Of a stretch of DNA of 64,000 nucleotides, positions 18,003 to 26,747 are shown in pieces. The position numbers were made by a program, and so were the translations under genes. The first letter of the stretch is position 1, and every line of letters begins with the position of its first letter. The notes beneath the pieces were generated by a model, which did no database searches, was not told where the DNA came from, and saw only the letters and a list, made by a program, of their open reading frames with translations. This stretch comes from Microvirga flavescens (GTDB lineage: Bacteria; Pseudomonadota; Alphaproteobacteria; Rhizobiales; Beijerinckiaceae): the NCBI RefSeq assembly GCF_003290125.1, contig NZ_QMKH01000008.1, forward strand, positions 62,001 to 126,000, in the 5' to 3' direction.

Positions 18003-19042
18003 TGTTGAGCCAAGTGGAAACAACGACGATCCCCACGCCACTACGGACGAACAACCGGGACTGGCTCTGGGCTGTGCTGCTCATTGCCGTGCTCGCAGCG
18101 CTGCCGCTTGTCGCTCCCCGCTATTGGATCTACTTCGCGGGCCTTCTCGGCATCAACATCATCGTGACGCACGGCCTCAACATCATGACAGGCTACACCG
18201 GCTTGTTGTCCCTCGGTCATGCCGCATTCGTGGGTGTCGGCGCATACACGGTGGCGCTCGCGCAGATCCATCTCGGCCTTCCCTTCTACGTGACGATCCC
18301 TCTTGCGGGCGTGGTCGCGGCCGTCATCGGCATCGCCTTCGGTCTTCCGTCTCTGCGAATCCGGGGCCTCTATCTGGTCATTGCCACACTCGCCGCGCAA
18401 TTCATCCTGAACTTCGTTTTTGTGCATTGGCAGAGTGTCACCAACGGCGATGCGGGATTGACGGTCCAGCCGGCGACGGTGTTCGGCTATGCCTTGAATA
18501 ACGAGACGCGGACCTATTACCTCATCCTCGCCTGCGTCGTGTTCTTCACGATCTTCACGCTGAACGTCATTCGCTCCCGCGTCGGCCGCGCATTCATCGC
18601 CGTCCGCGAGCGCGATCTGACAGCGGAGGTCTTGGGCGTCCAGATCGTCTGGTACAAGCTTGTCGCCTTTGCGCTCGGCTCGTTCTATGCCGGTGTCGCC
18701 GGTGGCTTGATGGCTTATTTCAATCAATTCGTGAACCCCGAGCAATTCGGCCTTCTTCTCTCCGTCTTCTTCCTGTCGGCAGTGATCGTCGGCGGCATGG
18801 GCTCGACGCTCGGCGCTATCCTGGGAGCAGTCTTCATGACCCTTCTCCCGGAGGTGTTGCGCGAAGGCGCGCTCACGATCGGCGGAACGTTCGGCTTCGA
18901 CATCGCGTCGATCCTCGTCCCGCTCCGCGAGACGATCTTCGGCCTCCTTATGGTGGCCTTCCTTATCCTTGAACCGCGCGGGCTCGCCCAGTTGTGGAAG
19001 CGCGCTCGGCAGAAATTCTCACCTGTTCGCGGGAGCGAGTGA
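18002..19042 (+). CDS. ABC importer permease (LivM-like), system 1
   Basis: A 346-residue membrane protein with the LivM segments GLNIMTGYTGLLSLGHAAF, GLPSLRIRGLYLVIATLAAQ and FLSAVIVGGMGSTLGAILGA. It pairs with the LivH-like permease to form the pore. The start ATG overlaps the stop of the preceding gene by one base; the same frame is open about 37 codons further back, but within that gene. The conserved EAA-type loop (VRERDLTAEVLGV) that contacts the ATPase is present, so the subunit looks functional. Confidence 0.88.
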   Translation: MLSQVETTTIPTPLRTNNRDWLWAVLLIAVLAALPLVAPRYWIYFAGLLGINIIVTHGLNIMTGYTGLLSLGHAAFVGVGAYTVALAQIHLGLPFYVTIPLAGVVAAVIGIAFGLPSLRIRGLYLVIATLAAQFILNFVFVHWQSVTNGDAGLTVQPATVFGYALNNETRTYYLILACVVFFTIFTLNVIRSRVGRAFIAVRERDLTAEVLGVQIVWYKLVAFALGSFYAGVAGGLMAYFNQFVNPEQFGLLLSVFFLSAVIVGGMGSTLGAILGAVFMTLLPEVLREGALTIGGTFGFDIASILVPLRETIFGLLMVAFLILEPRGLAQLWKRARQKFSPVRGSE

Positions 19043-19116
19043 GAGGCCTTCGCCGTCCCCGAGGGGCGGCGCATACCAAATAAGCGATCGATCAGATCTA
19101 GTAGGTGGAGGGGATA

Positions 19117-20316
19117 ATGATTAACAGACGTAACTTCGTGAAAGCAGCGGGCGCGGCTGCGGCGGTCGGCACATTCGGCATCCGTACCGCACGCGCGGCC
19201 GATGACCTCAATTGGAGCATTCACTGCGACCTGACCGGGCCTGCTGCCGAGGGCGGTAAATTCCAGGCCGACGGTTTCACCACCTACGCCAAATGGATCA
19301 ACGCGAACGGCGGCATTCGCGGTCGTAAGATCAACCTGACGATCAACGACTCGACCTTCAAGGTCGACGTCGCTGTGGCGAACGTGAAAAAGGCGCTGGC
19401 CCAGGGGCGTGTCGATTATCTGTTCGGTGAAAGCACCGGCATGATCCAGGCGATTTCACCCGAGAACAACTCAACGCAAAAAATCTTCATGACATCGGGG
19501 TCGTTTGCGTCAGAGCTCGCCGACGAGAAGACTTTTCCCTATCACTTCGTGACTGGCGCGACATATGGCGCACAGCTTCAGATGCTCATTGATTATATCA
19601 AGACATCATCCGGATCGAATCCGACAAAGGTCGTGATCGTGCATTCGAGCACGAGCATGGGCCGCGACGGCGTCGAGCCAGCGATCAAGCGGGCGGAGGA
19701 AGTGGGCGTCAAAGTGGTCCTGGTCCAGCAGACCAAGTTCGTCGAGACGGACGTCAGCGCCTATGCCCTGGCGATCCGCAAAGCTCAGCCGACCCACGTC
19801 ATCCACCACGGTTATTCCTTCGCGGTCTGGCCGGAGATCGTGCGCTTGGTTCGCGACTATGGCATGAACGACGTAGTTTTCCTGGGGACCGTTTGGCAGA
19901 ATGAGCGCGCCAAAATGCTCGAGCTCAAGGACGTCGCTGAAGGATTGGTCGGCGTCAAAGTCTGGAACGACGACACGTTGAAGCCCGCCGGCACGATGAT
20001 GAAGACCATCGGCGAGCTCTCTAAAGCGAAGGATCCAAGCTTCAACGGCTATGCTCGCCTCGGATTCCTCAACGCCTGGGTCAGCGGCATGATGGCGACA
20101 AGAGCTTTCGAGGCCGTCATCGACGCAGGGCAACCGATCAACGGTGACAACCTCGCTCAGGCCGTACGCGCGGTGAAGAATTGGGACACCGGTGGCATCA
20201 TCGACGCTCCGGTTTCCATCTCCGGCCAGCAGGTCGGACTCGGGCGGATCATCAAGTGGAGCCAGAAGAACAACTGGGATCCGCAGCATCTCACCGATTG
20301 GATGAAGGTGAACTGA
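19117..20316 (+). CDS. Periplasmic binding protein of ABC importer, system 1
   Basis: A 399-residue substrate-binding protein of the Leu/Ile/Val-binding (type I periplasmic fold) group. The N-terminus MINRRNFVKAAGAAAAV has a twin-arginine-type RRNFVK motif followed by a hydrophobic stretch and an ARA cleavage site near residue 27, so export by the Tat route in folded form is likely. It delivers the unknown ligand to the LivHM pore. A good ribosome site (GGTGGAGGG) precedes the chosen ATG. It lies within the importer operon, three bases before the LivF-like gene. Confidence 0.88.
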   Translation: MINRRNFVKAAGAAAAVGTFGIRTARAADDLNWSIHCDLTGPAAEGGKFQADGFTTYAKWINANGGIRGRKINLTINDSTFKVDVAVANVKKALAQGRVDYLFGESTGMIQAISPENNSTQKIFMTSGSFASELADEKTFPYHFVTGATYGAQLQMLIDYIKTSSGSNPTKVVIVHSSTSMGRDGVEPAIKRAEEVGVKVVLVQQTKFVETDVSAYALAIRKAQPTHVIHHGYSFAVWPEIVRLVRDYGMNDVVFLGTVWQNERAKMLELKDVAEGLVGVKVWNDDTLKPAGTMMKTIGELSKAKDPSFNGYARLGFLNAWVSGMMATRAFEAVIDAGQPINGDNLAQAVRAVKNWDTGGIIDAPVSISGQQVGLGRIIKWSQKNNWDPQHLTDWMKVN

Positions 20317-20319
20317 GCG

Positions 20320-21072
20320 ATGGCAGCCGCACTCGAAATCCGGGATCTCGCCGTCGTCTATCAGGGCGTCATTCAGGCACTCACCAACCTGAGCCTGCGT
20401 GTCCCGGAGGGCAGCATCGTCGCCCTTCTCGGTGCCAACGGCGCCGGCAAGACAACGACGCTGAAGGCGGTTTCCGGTTTCTTGCCGCTGGAGGATGGCC
20501 GCGTGACGCGCGGATCAATCACGCTCGGTGGACAGGACATTCTCAAACTCGCGCCGCACATGATTGTGCGGCGCGGCATCTTTCATGTCCGCGAGGGACG
20601 CCACATCTTCTCGGAAATGACGGTTGAGGAAAACCTCATCGCTTCGACATTCGCGCAGCGCAAATCTCGGCCGCGCAAGGATGCTTTCGACGAGGTCTAT
20701 AACTACTTCCCGATCCTGTCGCAGCGTCGGAACCAGGCGGCAGGATACCTTTCCGGGGGCGAACAGCAAATGCTGGCGATCGGACGGGCGTTGGTGGCCG
20801 ATCCGGAAATGATCCTGCTCGACGAGCCATCCCTCGGCTTGGCGCCGTTGATCGTGCAGGAAATTTTCGAAATCGTCGCGCAGATCAACCGCGAGAAGAA
20901 GGTCTCCATCCTGCTGGTCGAGCAGAATGCGGTGATCGCGTTGAAGTATGCCTCTTACGGCTATGTCATCGAGAACGGTCGAACTGTTATGGCCGGCAGC
21001 ACGGAAGAGCTTTCGGCGAACGAGGACATCCAGAAATTCTATCTCGGCGTCGAGACCGAGAGAGCGGCCTGA
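20320..21072 (+). CDS. ABC importer ATPase (LivF-like), system 1
   Basis: A 250-residue ATPase. It has Walker A GANGAGKTT, the signature LSGGEQQMLAIGRAL and Walker B MILLDEPSLGLAP, the last being typical of LivF. It completes importer system 1, in which every component of a functional importer is present. It starts three bases after the binding-protein stop codon and is followed by a strong bidirectional terminator that separates it from the convergent SDR operon. Confidence 0.9.
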   Translation: MAAALEIRDLAVVYQGVIQALTNLSLRVPEGSIVALLGANGAGKTTTLKAVSGFLPLEDGRVTRGSITLGGQDILKLAPHMIVRRGIFHVREGRHIFSEMTVEENLIASTFAQRKSRPRKDAFDEVYNYFPILSQRRNQAAGYLSGGEQQMLAIGRALVADPEMILLDEPSLGLAPLIVQEIFEIVAQINREKKVSILLVEQNAVIALKYASYGYVIENGRTVMAGSTEELSANEDIQKFYLGVETERAA

Positions 21073-21097
21073 CTTCTTAACGTGCCGTCAAATTGAG

Positions 21098-21128
21098 AAA
21101 AGGGCGGCGCTACCAGTGCCGCCCTTTA
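21098..21128. terminator. Bidirectional rho-independent terminator
   Basis: A 10-bp stem, AAAGGGCGGC pairing with GCCGCCCTTT across a nine-base loop, with a T-rich end on both strands. It lies between the rightward importer operon and the leftward SDR operon and can serve both. Confidence 0.8.
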
Positions 21129-21146
21129 ATCGGCTGTGCGAGATGC

Positions 21147-21878
21147 TCAGTAGAGCGAAATACCCATCGATCGGCCGCCATCGAGAGTGAGAATCTGGCC
21201 GGTTACGTTTTTTGTTCGCGGATCGGCGAAGAATGCGATGCCGTTGGCGATATCCTCAGGCTGGCCGACGGTCTTCGTGGGCTGCTTCGCGATAAGTTCC
21301 TGCTGCCGCTCGGGCGTCAACGAGCGGAACATATCCGTCTCGATCAGGCCGGGCGCGATACCGTTGACGAAGATTCCCTTCTCCGCGAGATCGAAGGCCA
21401 TCCCGCGCGTCAGTCCGACAGTTCCAGCCTTCGACGTGATATAGGGAGCGTGAGCATAGCCCGCGAGGTAAGCACGCGAGGCAACATTGATGATGCGCGC
21501 GCCGCGCTTCATCACTTTCACTGCTTCCTGCGCCATCACGAACGTGCCGACGACATTGACCTCGTACATCGCCTTGAAGTCATCCTCCGTGATCGTATCG
21601 AACTTGCCATCCCAAAAGATCGCCGCGTTGTTGACCAGCACATCGAGCCTCGGCAAGGACTCCATCAGCGTCGCGACGGCCGCGCGATCCGTGATCGATA
21701 GCGCGTGGTGCTCGACCGATCTGCCGGCCTCGCGCAGGGCCTGCCTCGCCGCGGCGAGCGGCTCGGCGTTACGGTCCACCATCACGACGTGAAAGCCGTC
21801 ATCGAGAAGGCGCCTGACCGTCGCAAGACCGATCCCTTGTCCGGCGCCCGTCACCAGCGCCACTTCCTTGTCACTCAT
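21147..21878 (-). CDS. SDR-family oxidoreductase
   Basis: A 243-residue classical short-chain dehydrogenase/reductase. The cofactor motif TGAGQGIG lies near the N-terminus, NNAAIF in the middle, and the catalytic YITSK in the third quarter, with the FabG-like C-terminal LDGGRSMG. Acidic residues after strand 2 (MVDRN) favour NAD over NADP. It is the last gene of a leftward five-gene operon (enoyl-CoA hydratase-like protein, AMP ligase, three SDRs) controlled by operator copy 3. Oxidation of a hydroxyl of an acyl-CoA or its ring is the likely task; the substrate is unknown. Confidence 0.85.
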   Translation of the reverse strand: MSDKEVALVTGAGQGIGLATVRRLLDDGFHVVMVDRNAEPLAAARQALREAGRSVEHHALSITDRAAVATLMESLPRLDVLVNNAAIFWDGKFDTITEDDFKAMYEVNVVGTFVMAQEAVKVMKRGARIINVASRAYLAGYAHAPYITSKAGTVGLTRGMAFDLAEKGIFVNGIAPGLIETDMFRSLTPERQQELIAKQPTKTVGQPEDIANGIAFFADPRTKNVTGQILTLDGGRSMGISLY

Positions 21879-21888
21879 CGTTGTTTCC

Positions 21889-22671
21889 TCAGGCGTCCAC
21901 GGGAAGGACGAAGGTTTCGGTCAGGCCACCATCCACCATCAGGATGTGGCCGTTCATGTAGCTCGAGGCCTTCGAGACCATGAAGGCGACAACACCGCCC
22001 GCCTCTTCGGGATCGCCCCAGCGGCCCAGCGGGATGCGGCCGGAGACGCCCTTCTCATAGCCCGGCCGCGCCAGAATACTCGTGTTGATCTCCGTCAGGA
22101 AATAGCCCGGTGCCATCATGTTGCAGGTCACGCCACTGGGGCCGAGTTCGGCAGCAAGCGCCCGCGTCAGGCCCGCGAGTCCGTGCTTGCTGGACACATA
22201 GGCCGCGATCTTCTCACGGCCTGTGACAGCGAGCGCCGAGCCGACATTGACGATGCGGCCATATCCCATCGGGACCATGAACCGCGCTGCTTCCCGGCAC
22301 AGCAAATATGGACCACGGACGTTGGTGGCGATCACCTTGTCCCACGTCGATGTCTTTGCCTCGGCCAAAGGCTCCCAGGCATTGATACCCGCATTGTTGA
22401 CGAGGATATCGAGACGGCCCTCCGCTTCGCCGATCTTGCGAATGGCATCGACACATTGGTCGCCGTCGGCGAGGTCAAATGCGCTGGTGCGGACATCAAG
22501 TCCTTGTTCTCGCAGGGCGGAAGCCGACTCTTCGAGCTGGTCCTTCCCTCGCGCGGTCATGTAGACGCGGGCACCGGACTCAGCGACAGCACGCGCCATT
22601 TCGTATCCGAGGCCGCGCGAGGCTCCGGTCACGACGGCAACCTGTCCTTTGAGCGAAAAACGTTCGGTCAT
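21889..22671 (-). CDS. SDR-family oxidoreductase
   Basis: A 260-residue classical SDR with TGASRGLG, NNAGIN, the active-site YVSSKHG and the C-terminal DGGLTETFVLPVDA. The residues after strand 2 (MTARGKDQ) lack an acidic residue and include arginine and lysine, which points to NADP. It shares roughly the same framework as the next upstream SDR, so the two could be an old duplication with split roles. Gaps of ten bases on both sides place it firmly in the operon. Confidence 0.85.
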   Translation of the reverse strand: MTERFSLKGQVAVVTGASRGLGYEMARAVAESGARVYMTARGKDQLEESASALREQGLDVRTSAFDLADGDQCVDAIRKIGEAEGRLDILVNNAGINAWEPLAEAKTSTWDKVIATNVRGPYLLCREAARFMVPMGYGRIVNVGSALAVTGREKIAAYVSSKHGLAGLTRALAAELGPSGVTCNMMAPGYFLTEINTSILARPGYEKGVSGRIPLGRWGDPEEAGGVVAFMVSKASSYMNGHILMVDGGLTETFVLPVDA

Positions 22672-22680
22672 GCCCGTTCC

Positions 22681-23466
22681 TCAGGCTGCAAGCTGGAAGG
22701 TGAAGGTGGCCTCGATCCCGCCATCGACATGAATCACCTGGCCGGTCACGAAGCTCGAGGCATCCGATGCGAGGTAGATGAGTGTGCCGACGAGCTCCTC
22801 CGGCTTGCCCCAACGCTCCATCGGCGTGACGCCGCTGACGGCGTCCACATAGCCGGGTCGCGACGTCAGGCTGGCATTGATATCCGAGACGAAATAGCCG
22901 GGGGCAATCACGTTGGCGGTGATGTTCTCGCGGCCGAGCTCGGCGGCGAGCGATCGGGTGAGCCCAACGATCGCGGACTTGCTGGCGCAATAGGCATGCA
23001 GCTTCGCCCGTCCGATCGTCGAGAGAACGGAGCCGATATTGACAATGCGGCCGCCACGACCTCCAGCGCGCATGAAGGCCGCGCATTCCTGCGACAGGAT
23101 GAAGCTCGCCTTCACATTGGTTTCCATGATGCGCTCGAAGTCCTCGACATCGCTGTCGAGGATTGGCTGCCAGTTGATGATGCCGGCATTATTGACACAG
23201 ATGTCGATGCGCCCGAGGTCGTTGCCGATGCGCCGGATTCCGGCGCGAATGGCCTCCTCGTCGGCGAGATCGACCGCCAGCACTGCCGCTTTTCCACCAG
23301 CGTCGGCTATCTCATCGCGCACCGCTTTGAGCTTTTCTTCGTCGCGCGCCATCAGCACCACATGCGCGCCAGCAGCGGCGAGACCCTTGGCCATCGGCTT
23401 GCCGAGCCCGCGACTCGCTCCCGTAATGACGGCGACCTTCCCTTTCAGGGAGAACAGTTCAAGCAT
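22681..23466 (-). CDS. SDR-family oxidoreductase
   Basis: A 261-residue classical SDR with TGASRGLGKP, NNAGII, catalytic YCASKSA and the end DGGIEATFTFQLAA. MARDEEKL after strand 2 again suggests NADP. The chosen ATG has GAGGATTGAGG upstream; the frame stays open another 20 codons into the ligase gene, which I do not accept. The C-terminus resembles that of the neighbouring 260-residue SDR, supporting common ancestry. Third gene of the operator-3 operon. Confidence 0.85.
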   Translation of the reverse strand: MLELFSLKGKVAVITGASRGLGKPMAKGLAAAGAHVVLMARDEEKLKAVRDEIADAGGKAAVLAVDLADEEAIRAGIRRIGNDLGRIDICVNNAGIINWQPILDSDVEDFERIMETNVKASFILSQECAAFMRAGGRGGRIVNIGSVLSTIGRAKLHAYCASKSAIVGLTRSLAAELGRENITANVIAPGYFVSDINASLTSRPGYVDAVSGVTPMERWGKPEELVGTLIYLASDASSFVTGQVIHVDGGIEATFTFQLAA

Positions 23467-23512
23467 CCTCAATCCTCCTTGCCATGTGGGCGGCATTTGC
23501 AGCAGCGGCGGC

Positions 23513-25057
23513 TCAGCTTGGTCCATGGATTCGACGCAGCCCGACCTTGTCTATCTTGCCACTCGGGAGCTTCACGATCTCGTCGACGAAAGTCACATGG
23601 CGTGGCTTCTTGTAACTCGCGATTTGCGTCCGGCAGTGATCGACAATTTCCTCCGACGTTGTCGACGCGCCGGGTTTTACCACCACGACAGCCATCACCG
23701 CCTCGCCCCACTTCTCGTCGGGCACGCCGATCACCGCGACCTCGGACACGGCATGGTGAGAGACGATCGCCTCCTCGACTTCGCGGGAATAGATATTCTC
23801 GCCGCCGGAGATGATCATGTCCTTCTTGCGGTCCACGAGGTAGAGAAAGCCTTCGTCATCGAGCTTTCCCACGTCGCCGGTATGCACCCACCCGTCGCGC
23901 AGCGTTTCCAGCGTCGCGACAGTGTTGTTCCAATATCCTTTCATAACTCCGGGGCTCGTGAGCAGAATCTCGCCGACGCTTCCCCTCGGCACGTCTTCGC
24001 CATTCTCATCGACGATGCGGACATTGACTCGCGGTGAAGCCTGGCCGACCGATGTCAAGATCTCGCGATCCCGGTCGGTGCCGTCGGGCCTATGCTGATG
24101 GGCGAGCAATGTCGTGCCTATGCCTTCCGTCTGACCGAATTGCTGCTGAAACACTGGCCCGAGAAGCTTCAGGCCCCGCTTCAGGACGGGAATCGGCATG
24201 GGCGCCGCAGCATAGACGATCATGCGCAGGCTCGATGTATCCGTCGTGCCCATATGCGGGGAGTCCAGGAGAGATTGAATCATGGTCGGCGCCATGTGCG
24301 TGACCGTGATTTTCTCTTCCTCGATCGCGCTGAGAATCGCCTGCGCGTCAAATCCCTTCTGGATGACGACGGTACCGGCGCGCCAATGCTGCGCGAGCTG
24401 GATGATCTTTGCGCCGATGTGGAAAAGCGGCATCATGATGAGCAGGCGGTCGGCTGGTGAATTGCGCTGGTCGGAGCCAAGGATCTCGGCAGCGGCCACT
24501 TGGCCCGCCTGCGACAGCATCACCCCCTTCGGCCGGCCGGTTGTGCCGCTCGTGTAGATCAGAAAAGCCACGTCGTCCGACGATGGGCGAAACGGAACTC
24601 CGGACGCATCGCCCGAGGCCAACACCTCCTCGTAGTCCGATGCGAAGTCGATGCTGCCATCGATGCATATATAGTTCTCGATCGTCGTCAGCTGAGCTCT
24701 CATAGCAGCGACAGTGGCGGCGTAGGCCGCTTCGAAAATCAGGACCTTCGGCGCACTGTCGTTGATGATATGGACCATCTCCGGCGGCGCGAGACGCCAA
24801 TTGACTGTCGCGCAGATGAAACCGGAGATCTCGCAAGAGCCATAGACCTCCTGAAAGGCGAGCGAGTTCTGGCTGAGGATGCCGACCCGGTCTTGACGTT
24901 TCAGGCCGAGCCGGTGCAGTGCGCTGGCGAGACGGCTCACGCGCTCGTGAAACTGAGAATGGGTGATACGCTTGTCGTTCCAGACGAACGCCGTCTCGTC
25001 GGGATGCTTCCACGCATTGTTGTCAAGCATGTCGGCAAGCGTCTGCGGCACCTTCAT
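23513..25057 (-). CDS. AMP-forming acyl-CoA ligase
   Basis: A 514-residue member of the adenylate-forming family. The phosphate-binding loop is YTSGTTGRPKG (residues 168-178), followed by WVHTGDVGKLDDEGFLY, the hinge RKKDMIISGGENIYS, and near the C-terminus the catalytic lysine in KLPSGKIDK. It activates a carboxylic acid with ATP to the acyl-AMP and then to the CoA ester, the entry step for a catabolic pathway. It closely parallels a second ligase in the next operon, so two acids, or two stages, may need activation. It lies 23 bases after the enoyl-CoA hydratase-like gene. Confidence 0.9.
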   Translation of the reverse strand: MKVPQTLADMLDNNAWKHPDETAFVWNDKRITHSQFHERVSRLASALHRLGLKRQDRVGILSQNSLAFQEVYGSCEISGFICATVNWRLAPPEMVHIINDSAPKVLIFEAAYAATVAAMRAQLTTIENYICIDGSIDFASDYEEVLASGDASGVPFRPSSDDVAFLIYTSGTTGRPKGVMLSQAGQVAAAEILGSDQRNSPADRLLIMMPLFHIGAKIIQLAQHWRAGTVVIQKGFDAQAILSAIEEEKITVTHMAPTMIQSLLDSPHMGTTDTSSLRMIVYAAAPMPIPVLKRGLKLLGPVFQQQFGQTEGIGTTLLAHQHRPDGTDRDREILTSVGQASPRVNVRIVDENGEDVPRGSVGEILLTSPGVMKGYWNNTVATLETLRDGWVHTGDVGKLDDEGFLYLVDRKKDMIISGGENIYSREVEEAIVSHHAVSEVAVIGVPDEKWGEAVMAVVVVKPGASTTSEEIVDHCRTQIASYKKPRHVTFVDEIVKLPSGKIDKVGLRRIHGPS

Positions 25058-25080
25058 CGACCCTGTCCTTCTTTTGTTAC

Positions 25081-25860
25081 TTATTCGACAGTCGGACCGA
25101 AGTTCGGCTTACGCTTTTCACGGAAGGCCGAAAGACCCTCTCGAAAATCGTCACTGGCAAAGCAGAGCGGCTGGGCCATCGCTTCGAAATCCAGAACAGC
25201 GGCGGGGTCGTCCGAGCGCTCCATCATGCGCTTTGTCAGCGCAGTTGCGAAGGAAGGAAGCGCCGCGATCTCGCGTGCCCGTTCCATTGCCTTCGCCGCA
25301 ACGGCTTCGTCGGGGACGACATCGTCGGCCAATCCGATTGCGAGCGCATCCGCACCCTTGAAGTTGCGAGCGTAGAGAAGGGCCTGTCTCGCCTTGGCGA
25401 AACCGATGCGCTGCGGCAAGGTATAGGCGATGGCGAAATCCGGTGTGAGGCCGATGCGCGGGAATGGAAAACCCATGCTGGCATTCTCGCCCATGACGAT
25501 CGTGTCGCAGGCCAGTGCGAGGCCGGCGCCGGCTCCGACCGCGTGGCCTCGGACTTCGGCTATGAGAGGCTTGTCGGCAGAAAGGAGTAGACGGGCGAGA
25601 CGGTGCGCCGAGATCATTCGCTGACGCCCGGCCTCGGGATCGCCAAGCGTGTCCATCTTCGACAGATCACCGCCGACCGAAAAATCCTTCAGCGCCGAGG
25701 CGATGATGATCACACGGGTTTTGATATCGCTCAGAAGCTCGGTGAGGACGGGTAGAAGTTTGCCTCTGAGTTCCTCTCCCATCGCGTTGCGGGCCACCTC
25801 ATGTTTCATGACGAGACGCGCTATTCCGCGTTCGTGCCGCTCGATTTCGACGATCTCCAC
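25081..25860 (-). CDS. Crotonase-fold protein without the hydratase glutamates
   Basis: A 259-residue enoyl-CoA hydratase/isomerase-family protein. The oxyanion block FSVGGDLSKM is present, but the stretch that holds the first glutamate in hydratases reads GAGAGLALACD and the second block reads FPFPRIGLTPD, so neither glutamate is conserved. The aspartate of LTPD resembles the acid used in some enoyl-CoA isomerases. Isomerase or another CoA chemistry is therefore more likely than simple hydration. It is the first gene of a leftward operon, 54 bases from operator copy 3 and divergent from the TetR gene. Confidence 0.85.
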   Translation of the reverse strand: MEIVEIERHERGIARLVMKHEVARNAMGEELRGKLLPVLTELLSDIKTRVIIIASALKDFSVGGDLSKMDTLGDPEAGRQRMISAHRLARLLLSADKPLIAEVRGHAVGAGAGLALACDTIVMGENASMGFPFPRIGLTPDFAIAYTLPQRIGFAKARQALLYARNFKGADALAIGLADDVVPDEAVAAKAMERAREIAALPSFATALTKRMMERSDDPAAVLDFEAMAQPLCFASDDFREGLSAFREKRKPNFGPTVE

Positions 25861-25913
25861 CGGCTCCTCCCTGCGCTTATCGGCACTTCAGAGAAGGCTA
25901 TACCAATTAAAAA

Positions 25914-25929
25914 CCTAACACTAGTTAGA
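25914..25929. promoter_or_regulatory. Operator copy 3 (tetR / crotonase-ligase-SDR operon, divergent)
   Basis: CCTAAC ACTA GTTAGA. It lies between the divergent TetR gene and the leftward catabolic operon, 99 and 54 bases from the two start codons, where one repressor could control both itself and the operon. Confidence 0.8.
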
Positions 25930-26027
25930 AAATCAACAAATTCTGATGTCTGTTCGAAACCATTCCCTTGAATCAAATTGCCGCTTATAATGATACAAAC
26001 CTACAGGCACGAGACTAGAGAAGCGGA

Positions 26028-26708
26028 ATGACAAAAAAGCTGGCCAAGTCGGCCATTTCCCAGAAGCGGGTTCTCGATGCCGCGGCCAAGATATTTCGTG
26101 ATAACGGCTATGCCGGCACGACGATGCGGATGATCGCCGACGAGGCCGACCTCAAAGCCGGCAGCATCTATTATCATTACGAGTCGAAAGACGAACTCAT
26201 CAGCGCGGTTCTCGATCTCGGCATCCATGCGGTCATTGAAACGGTCAAGGCTGCTCTCGACGCGCTGCCTTCCGATGCGTCAGGTCGGCAGCGGGTGGAG
26301 ACAGCGATTCGCGCCCACCTTTCGGCCATCATCGACAATGGCGATTACACATTGGCGACCCGGCGCGTGTTCGGCCAAGTTCCCAAGCCGATCCGGGAAA
26401 AGAACCAGCGGCTCAGAAGCTCGTATGCCACCATGTGGCAGGGCATTCTCATGGACGCTCAGAAGCGCGGAGAATTCCGGTCAGACACCGACCTCTCACT
26501 CGCTCGTCTGTTCATTCTCGGCGCGCTGAACTGGACCGTCGAGTGGTTCAAACCCGGTGGCCGCAGCATCGATGAGGTGGCCCGCACATTCTCCGGCGTC
26601 GTGATCGACGGCCTCGTTACCGATTCAGGAATGATGACGACGACTAAGGCACAGCCGCCGTCCAAGCAGAAAGCAGCCCCCCGCACTCCGCGCATCCGCG
26701 CCCTGTGA
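26028..26708 (+). CDS. TetR/AcrR-family regulator, likely repressor of the whole region
   Basis: A 226-residue TetR-family protein. The N-terminal helix-turn-helix covers about residues 12-55 (VLDAAAKIFRDNGY, then TTMRMIADEADLKAGSIYYH); the rest is the ligand-binding and dimer domain, with a basic Ala/Pro-rich tail. It is the only transcriptional regulator inside the 45-kb catabolic region, and its own promoter carries one copy of the 16-bp inverted repeat found before nearly every operon there. TetR dimers bind such repeats and are released by small ligands, often acyl-CoAs. I infer that this protein is the regulon repressor; the ligand would be a pathway CoA ester. Confidence 0.88.
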   Translation: MTKKLAKSAISQKRVLDAAAKIFRDNGYAGTTMRMIADEADLKAGSIYYHYESKDELISAVLDLGIHAVIETVKAALDALPSDASGRQRVETAIRAHLSAIIDNGDYTLATRRVFGQVPKPIREKNQRLRSSYATMWQGILMDAQKRGEFRSDTDLSLARLFILGALNWTVEWFKPGGRSIDEVARTFSGVVIDGLVTDSGMMTTTKAQPPSKQKAAPRTPRIRAL

Positions 26709-26747
26709 CAGGAGTGCTGCGGAGCCGTTTTAGGTCACACGTGCGCG

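Noticed and set aside
21868-23814. A 648-codon open frame on the plus strand
   Set aside because: It runs antisense across the three SDR genes and the ligase 3' end. Its composition (rich in His, Arg, Asp, Ala) is what GC-biased coding gives on the opposite strand, and it has no recognisable domain or ribosome site.
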